55,795 bases of DNA, taken from positions 1 to 55,795 of IMG/VR virus record IMGVR_UViG_3300007640_000041. One strand, given 5' to 3'. This DNA comes from a virus. The translations under genes were made by a program, and so were the position numbers. Below the pieces are notes generated by a model. The model searched no databases and was not told the DNA's origin. It was given only the letters and a program-made list of their open reading frames with translations. The number at the start of each line of letters is the position of its first letter. The first letter of the stretch is position 1. Shown in pieces: positions 51,818 through 55,795 of the stretch.

Positions 51818-52574
51818 TAAATTCCGCATAGTGCGTATCTGTTTTTCGACCACCACTCAGCCAAGCTTGGATGTTCTCAAGGGCCTCGTGGAACTTCATC
51901 TCGCCCTTAAACAAAGTTTCTTCTGAGCACTTGACGTCTGCAGGAAAGAAAGGGTAGGCTTTCTCCTGAACAACCCAGTAGAAATCTGGGATGTCGAACA
52001 CCTTAGTGTAGACATATGCTTGGATGTCGTAGCTAAAGCTATTTACGTCGTACCTAAACTTGCTGATTGAACGAGAAGACTTGGAATCGATGATGCAGTC
52101 GTCCTGCAGGCAGTCGAGGAATCCTTTGAGAGGGACTCCGTTGTAGTCTACATTGAACTCCACCTGATACTTGCCTCCTGCAAAACGCTTGTCGTACAGG
52201 CCACAATCTTTTAAGCGCTGAATCATCTTTTGAGCATTTTCCCAATCTTCACGAGATGCAATCTCTTTGTCTTGGTTTTTTTCTGCCCACTCAGCCTTCC
52301 ACTCCCTGTATCGCTTGGTGCTACGAGGGTACTTGCCCCCAATTTCTGCAACGATAGCTGCATCGTCGAGTATGACATATGTGGAGTGTGCTTTTTCTGG
52401 CTCGAAAAGCATCATATCGTACATGGTTCCGAACGTAAGAGCATCGGATTCTTTCTTGAGTTGGCCACGCATGTACATCTCCCAGAGTTTCATGTCTCCG
52501 AGCGCGTACTTTAGAGAGGAGTAGGAGAGGTGGGGCTTGCCCACCATCTCCTGTAGCTGATCTCGCATGGTCAT
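51810..52574 (-). CDS. RecE-like PD-(D/E)XK exonuclease
   Basis: 254 residues from ATG 52574, which overlaps the upstream stop (ATGA); a second ATG follows at 52568. It starts with LSYSSLKYALGD and has FGTMYDMMLFEP, then the nuclease core: GFLDCLQDDCIIDSKSS (D then D-x-K) and the Q-x-x-x-Y motif in YDIQAYVYTKVF, as in Exo VIII/Cas4-like enzymes. It would resect double-stranded ends to give 3' tails for the annealing protein encoded just upstream. The pair likely mediates phage recombination. Confidence 0.75.
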   Translation of the reverse strand: MTMRDQLQEMVGKPHLSYSSLKYALGDMKLWEMYMRGQLKKESDALTFGTMYDMMLFEPEKAHSTYVILDDAAIVAEIGGKYPRSTKRYREWKAEWAEKNQDKEIASREDWENAQKMIQRLKDCGLYDKRFAGGKYQVEFNVDYNGVPLKGFLDCLQDDCIIDSKSSRSISKFRYDVNSFSYDIQAYVYTKVFDIPDFYWVVQEKAYPFFPADVKCSEETLFKGEMKFHEALENIQAWLSGGRKTDTHYAEFIV

Positions 52575-52660
52575 TTGCGTGTGTCTTTGCGTTCTATATA
52601 GTACGCCGCGCACAGAGCAAGGCCAATGATGCTAAGCGTAAACACGATTGCGAACTTCAT
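52571..52660 (-). CDS. 29-residue membrane microprotein between recombination genes
   Basis: MKFAIVFTLSIIGLALCAAY, then YIERKDTRK. One hydrophobic span and a basic C-terminus. ATG overlaps the upstream stop (ATGA) and its own stop overlaps the exonuclease ATG (ATGA). Dual 4-base coupling to two recombination genes strongly supports translation. Function is unknown; a membrane anchor or toxic peptide is possible. Confidence 0.5.
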   Translation of the reverse strand: MKFAIVFTLSIIGLALCAAYYIERKDTRK

Positions 52661-53211
52661 CGCACGAACTTCTGGAGGCCTGCAACCTGCTTCTCAGTAA
52701 GCTGAGTGCCATACTTCTTGGTAATGGCCTCGAAAGCTTTCTTCTTGTCGGTTTGACCCTTGATGTAAGCAACGGCTTTGTCCATGATGTTCTCTACTGG
52801 AGCGTCGAGAGCCTTGGAAAGCTTCTGCACTTGAGGGTTGTCAATCATGGCCTGTTGCTTGGCGATAGCCTCCTCAACCTCGTTGGCAGACGCGATAGAG
52901 GTGTCGATGCCGATGCCGAGCATAGCGAGGGCACGACCTACGGCTGACGTCTCGCAGTTCTCTACATACGAGGTTTTGTTAATGTTGGAAGACGACTTTT
53001 CCTCGTGGGCATGGCCTTGAGCTACGATGTTGCCGTCAGGCGTAGTGATAGTACACAGGCACAGGCACTGCTCTGAGTCGATAATCGGGAACTCCGTGCG
53101 GATGCCCCAGTTTTTGTACTGCTCTTCTTGGCGGAAGAACTTGATGCGTTCGTTGACTTCAACGTACTGCTTGCCACGGATGTTCGTGGTCTTGAACTGA
53201 TAGTTCGACAT
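52657..53211 (-). CDS. probable single-strand annealing protein (Erf/Sak-like)
   Basis: 184 residues. The N-terminal domain has KFFRQEEQYKNWGIRTEFP and NINKTSYVENCETSAVGRAL followed by AMLGIG, a motif set (C-E-T-S-A-V-G-R-A-L) found in phage annealing proteins of the Erf/Rad52-like group. A C-terminal helical region follows. Together with the RecE-like gene it forms a two-gene recombination module. It would promote annealing of complementary strands. An own TAnnTTTG promoter lies upstream. Confidence 0.65.
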   Translation of the reverse strand: MSNYQFKTTNIRGKQYVEVNERIKFFRQEEQYKNWGIRTEFPIIDSEQCLCLCTITTPDGNIVAQGHAHEEKSSSNINKTSYVENCETSAVGRALAMLGIGIDTSIASANEVEEAIAKQQAMIDNPQVQKLSKALDAPVENIMDKAVAYIKGQTDKKKAFEAITKKYGTQLTEKQVAGLQKFVR

Positions 53212-53243
53212 GAAAATGAATTAAAGTGTTATCAACTTATGTG

Positions 53244-53251
53244 CAAATTTA
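53244..53251 (-). promoter_or_regulatory. promoter TAAATTTG before the annealing gene
   Basis: On the minus strand TAAATTTG is 32 bases before the ATG of the annealing gene, partly inside the preceding gene end. It would allow recombination and replication genes to be made independently of upstream genes. Confidence 0.45.
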
Positions 53252-53686
53252 CAACGGAGCTGCTTTGTATCCAAGCTTAAGCTCAAGTTTTTTCTCAAAA
53301 ACCTGCAAGTTCCTGATTGTCTTTCGGATAACAAGCAGTTCGTGGTGTAGGTTTCTTGCGCTACCATACCGAATAATTGGTTCAATTTTTAGCTTTTCCG
53401 CCATCTCGTTGGTTACCTCTAGCGCCTCGTTGTATTTCTGGGTATAGCTTGGAAAAGAGTTAATGTAAACTTCGTGCTCTTTTACATAGTACACGACAGT
53501 GCTGTGGTCTTTCTTGAGTACCTCTCCGATGTTTGATCTGGTTGTATACGGGGCCCATGCATTTGCCAAGGCGACTCTGTCTTGGACGTAGTTGTTCAGA
53601 CGAGAGTTGTCGTCAATTTCATACCCGATGCGCCGCTCGTATTCTTTGCGTGCGTCACGAAGCATTTGGTTTATGTGTGTAATCAT
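53249..53686 (-). CDS. DnaA C-terminal-like DNA-binding protein (145 aa)
   Basis: Start at 53686 is chosen (ATGA overlap with the upstream gene); longer frames would overlap much of it. Residues about 45-80 read NAWAPYTTRSNIGEVLKKDH followed by STVVYYVKEHE, which mirrors the DnaA domain IV signature (I-G-x-x-x-x-R/K-D-H-S-T-V). It has no AAA+ ATPase, so it may bind DnaA-box-like sites without opening them. Role in origin recognition or repression is inferred. Confidence 0.65.
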   Translation of the reverse strand: MITHINQMLRDARKEYERRIGYEIDDNSRLNNYVQDRVALANAWAPYTTRSNIGEVLKKDHSTVVYYVKEHEVYINSFPSYTQKYNEALEVTNEMAEKLKIEPIIRYGSARNLHHELLVIRKTIRNLQVFEKKLELKLGYKAAPL

Positions 53687-54075
53687 TCTTCTAAATAGTA
53701 TTGGTGTTCGGCTTCTGATTTCATTTCGAAGTACTTGAGCAACGAATTCCAGACGTCTATCATGCCTTTTTGAAAGCCGCGCATGGCTTCTTTTGGCTCG
53801 CATAGCTTGTCGTTTTTGCGAATTTCGAGATATTCTAAAAGGTCTTCTTGGTCTTGAAGAAAGCTAAATTCATCTACAAGGTCGTCGCTTACGGCACGCA
53901 CGGTCTCGATGTACGATTTTATAACGCGCTCTGGTGTCATACGGAGCCATCCCTGAAAGCCGAACTCGTCAATATCGCACTTTATCATGCCAAGCGTTGA
54001 TTTAGCGCAGTTGTTTTGTTCGTCAATTAGTGTTTGTTCAATCCAATCAACGATTGCTTGTTCCTGATTTGTCAT
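53683..54075 (-). CDS. hypothetical acidic helical protein (130 aa)
   Basis: MTNQEQAIVDWIEQTLIDEQ, with FGFQGWLRMTPERVIKSYIE and several charged helices. Overlaps the DnaA-C-like gene by ATGA. Could be its partner; no family recognised. Confidence 0.65.
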   Translation of the reverse strand: MTNQEQAIVDWIEQTLIDEQNNCAKSTLGMIKCDIDEFGFQGWLRMTPERVIKSYIETVRAVSDDLVDEFSFLQDQEDLLEYLEIRKNDKLCEPKEAMRGFQKGMIDVWNSLLKYFEMKSEAEHQYYLEE

Positions 54076-54193
54076 TTTTTGCTTGTGCTTGTTTCCATTT
54101 TTTGATTTCTCGCTCCATTAGCCGTCGTCGAGCTCGTGCATTCATCGGCTCGGTGGCAAGATTTCTAAGAAACCGCTTAGTTGACTCGTCCAT
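54047..54193 (-). CDS. small basic protein (48 aa)
   Basis: MDESTKRFLRNLATEPMNAR, then ARRRLMEREIKKWKQAQAK. It starts inside the end of the 54177-54584 gene (17-base overlap) and ends inside the next gene. A charged Arg/Lys helix suggests nucleic-acid binding. Found only by inspecting the gap. Confidence 0.5.
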   Translation of the reverse strand: MDESTKRFLRNLATEPMNARARRRLMEREIKKWKQAQAKNDKSGTSNR

Positions 54194-54584
54194 AGATGGC
54201 TCTGCTATTCGTAAACATCTTCTTCAGGTCTTTGTCGTCAACATTTGTTTGACGCTTTGTAAACCAATGCCTGTGTTTACGAGGGTTGTACTTGTATTTA
54301 TCCATGTTTTTGATGTCTGGCGGCGTAAACTTTGGGTCTTTCTTGTAGTGTACGTCGATCATGTCGCAGTCTATCCACGCACAAACCGTTTTTGCTTGTC
54401 CAAGCATGATTTTCATCGCAGTATTTGGGTTGTTGCGAAGAGTGCAGTTTGTGAGCTCAAGAGAGCAAGTAGCAGGAGAGTAATATTCTACCGCACCTGC
54501 ACTATGGAAGTCCTTTACCTGCCAGTGCATATAGTATGGGCCGCCGCCCAAGTGAAATCTAACTTTAAATCGTTTGCGCTTCAT
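54177..54584 (-). CDS. conserved marine-phage protein (135 aa)
   Basis: MKRKRFKVRFHLGGGPYYMH, then WQVKDFHSAG and a cysteine-containing core (ATCSLELTNCTLRN; KTVCAWIDCDMI). The pattern F-x-L-G-x-G-x-x-Y-M-x-W-Q and A-x-K-I-x-x-G-x-x-K-x-V-C-A-W-I is a recurring small phage protein family of unknown role. It may bind metal through the Cys pairs. Start overlaps the stop of the 32-residue gene. Confidence 0.65.
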   Translation of the reverse strand: MKRKRFKVRFHLGGGPYYMHWQVKDFHSAGAVEYYSPATCSLELTNCTLRNNPNTAMKIMLGQAKTVCAWIDCDMIDVHYKKDPKFTPPDIKNMDKYKYNPRKHRHWFTKRQTNVDDKDLKKMFTNSRAIYGRVN

Positions 54585-54682
54585 TACATAAGTTTTGTGA
54601 GTAAATACAGGCCAATCGCAATGGGTGACACATCAATAATCAGGATGCTTATTGCGAGATGCCAATTTTTGCTTTGCTTCAT
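54584..54682 (-). CDS. 32-residue membrane microprotein
   Basis: MKQSKNWHLAISILIIDVSP, then IAIGLYLLTKLM. A hydrophobic segment of about 22 residues predicts one membrane span. Its TAA overlaps the next ATG (TAATG), and its start overlaps the end of the 54-residue gene upstream by 50 bases. Coupling suggests it is made. Function unknown. Confidence 0.45.
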   Translation of the reverse strand: MKQSKNWHLAISILIIDVSPIAIGLYLLTKLM

Positions 54683-54797
54683 AATCTAAAATCATACACT
54701 CTACGATTGTCTTGTTGGTCCAAGACGGGTCACGCTCGTACTTGTCGAGCGCAACCTCAATCTTGTTCCACTGATTTTCAAACCACTCGTCGGTCAC
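54633..54797 (-). CDS. 54-residue acidic protein with GTG start
   Basis: GTG at 54797 overlaps the upstream stop (GTGA). It reads MTDEWFENQWNKIEVALDKY, then ERDPSWTNKT and ILDYEAKQKLASRNKHPDY. The aromatic/acidic composition and coupling support coding. Overlaps the next microprotein by 50 bases in another frame. Confidence 0.5.
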   Translation of the reverse strand: MTDEWFENQWNKIEVALDKYERDPSWTNKTIVECMILDYEAKQKLASRNKHPDY

Positions 54798-55192
54798 TTA
54801 TTTGACTTTCGGAATTTGAATGCTCCCCAAAGGATGCTATATTCGGTGTATGCATTCGGCTTCATGGGGGTAACGGCAGGGGCCTCAACCTGTTTTGCCA
54901 CGGGATTGGTTGGCTTGGCGTTTCGGTCAACGGCACGCTTGACCGTACTGAGAGACACGCCGACTCGATCGGAGATTGCGGCATAAGTAAGTCCCTGCTT
55001 GCGAAGACGCACAATGCTTTTGTCGTGAATACGGGCTGGAGTTTTTTTGTAGTTTTCCATTTTTTTGTTTTTTAGAATTAAATTGACCTTTGTTTGGCTA
55101 ATCCCCCATATCGTGGAGATTTCTTTTACGGATTTGTTTTGGGCAAAGTGCAGTCTTCGTACTGCAGTTGTGATGTCTGTGTTTGTGTTCAT
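54794..55192 (-). CDS. double helix-turn-helix DNA-binding protein (132 aa)
   Basis: Start at 55192 (ATGA overlap). Two HTH-like stretches are visible: SVKEISTIWGISQTKVNLIL (about 21-40) and LTYAAISDRVGVSLSTVKRA (about 67-86), the second like LuxR/sigma-4 or resolvase HTHs. A C-terminal Pro/Ala-rich tail follows. It may act as a regulator of early genes or bind the origin region. No ATPase or catalytic motif. Confidence 0.65.
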   Translation of the reverse strand: MNTNTDITTAVRRLHFAQNKSVKEISTIWGISQTKVNLILKNKKMENYKKTPARIHDKSIVRLRKQGLTYAAISDRVGVSLSTVKRAVDRNAKPTNPVAKQVEAPAVTPMKPNAYTEYSILWGAFKFRKSNK

Positions 55193-55795
55193 GATTTTTC
55201 GATGTCGTCGATGCCGTGGATGCGGCACTCGAAGTTCAGTTTCTCGCACAACCCCTTGAGGTTGTAAGTAACCGATTCCTCATTGTAGCTACCCACCTTG
55301 TCGCGCATCCAGTCGAGGTCAAGCTCTTCTTCGAGGTCAACATCTCGTGAGAACGACACCTCGAAGTCACCGACGTATTCGTTCTCTTCGATGCGGATTG
55401 TCTGTCCTCGGAGTTCATTGCAAGCGTCGTTAACACCCTGCTTGATGCCTTCACGGAAGATGGCGATGGCTACGTCACGTGGGATGACGGGCATAGTGGC
55501 TCGCTCTTCGAGGTCGCGGTATGCTTGGCATCCGCACGGCCCGCTTGATGCTTCTTTCTCCTTGCGGAGCTTTTCGTTCTCACGCTCCAGTAGCACGATG
55601 TCGTCGTACTGACCTTGCACCTTGGATTCGAGCTCCTCGACAAGCTTGGTCAGTGCCTCTTCACGTCCTGTAGATTCTTGTTTGTTCATGGCTTGTTGTT
55701 TTGCAAGTTGTTGACGAAAGTCCATTGATTCGATTGTTGATTCCGCCGCAGAGATAGCGTTCTCGCAGTAGCGGATGGCGGCACGGAGTTCGGCC
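55189..55795 (-). CDS. coiled-coil protein open to the window edge (5' incomplete)
   Basis: The frame runs without a stop from the edge of the window through an internal ATG at 55725; at least 201 residues are visible (first readable AELRAAIRYCENAI). A long coiled coil (VEELESKVQGQYDDIVLLER) is followed by a Cys pair (GPCGCQAY) and a C-terminal domain (LDWMRDKVGSYNEESVTYNL). If the start is the ATG at 55725 it has 178 residues. If the genome is circular, continuing into base 1 meets a stop at bases 24-26 without an ATG, which favours 55725. Confidence 0.6.
   Translation of the reverse strand, partial: AELRAAIRYCENAISAAESTIESMDFRQQLAKQQAMNKQESTGREEALTKLVEELESKVQGQYDDIVLLERENEKLRKEKEASSGPCGCQAYRDLEERATMPVIPRDVAIAIFREGIKQGVNDACNELRGQTIRIEENEYVGDFEVSFSRDVDLEEELDLDWMRDKVGSYNEESVTYNLKGLCEKLNFECRIHGIDDIEKS

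Noticed and set aside
1-55795. Terminal direct repeats, integrase, DGR, CRISPR and rRNA
   Set aside because: No overlap between the two ends of the window by eye; no recombinase motifs (R-H-R-Y), no RT YxDD motif, no regularly spaced repeats and no rRNA sequence were seen.

Overview
The window looks like a nearly complete genome of a lytic, tailed, double-stranded DNA phage infecting a member of the Bacteroidetes, probably a marine flavobacterium. Three things point to the host: promoters of the Bacteroidetes -7 type (TAnnTTTG, here almost always TATATTTGC), the absence of Shine-Dalgarno sequences, and a secreted M43 metalloprotease of a Bacteroidetes type. Large terminase, portal, major capsid, tail and lysis genes make the phage identification firm. 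No integrase, reverse transcriptase, CRISPR array, rRNA or DNA polymerase gene was found, so replication probably relies on the host polymerase.

Layout. (1) 67-734, minus strand: two small genes whose start codons sit inside the same 6-bp hairpin motif. (2) 735-1434: a gene-free divergent region packed with perfect hairpins, a candidate structured RNA, control region or origin. (3) 1557-43890, plus strand, late genes: small virion-like proteins, an M15 endolysin, a GroES-like protein, tRNA-Ile(UAU), tRNA-Arg(UCU), a zinc-ribbon protein, terminase, portal, three tail or fibre proteins including a 2316-residue fibre, small basic proteins, a scaffold-like protein, major capsid protein, connector or ring proteins, a 1583-residue tail protein, two ejection-type proteins, a 3103-residue internal virion protein, holin and lysis accessory. 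A minus-strand winged-helix regulator (4163-4621) interrupts the block. (4) 43913-55795, minus strand: a self-contained metalloprotease unit, then an early/replication operon with class II ribonucleotide reductase, nucleases, a primase-helicase, an SSB-tipped protein, a RecE-like exonuclease with a probable annealing protein, and DnaA-C-like and double-HTH DNA-binding proteins.

The order of connector, ring and large tail genes resembles podoviruses of the crAss-like and Cellulophaga groups, but the genome is smaller and family placement is an inference. If the contig is circular, the leftward genes at 67-734 and at the right end form one leftward unit and region 735-1434 is the divergent switch between early and late transcription. 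The right-hand gene is open to the window edge.

The most unusual points are the hairpin-dense region, apparently leaderless genes with the promoter 4-5 bases before ATG, a metalloprotease cargo gene with its own promoter and terminators, four single-span membrane microproteins mostly tied into the early operon by 4-8 base overlaps, and a propeller-like domain inside the main tail fibre.
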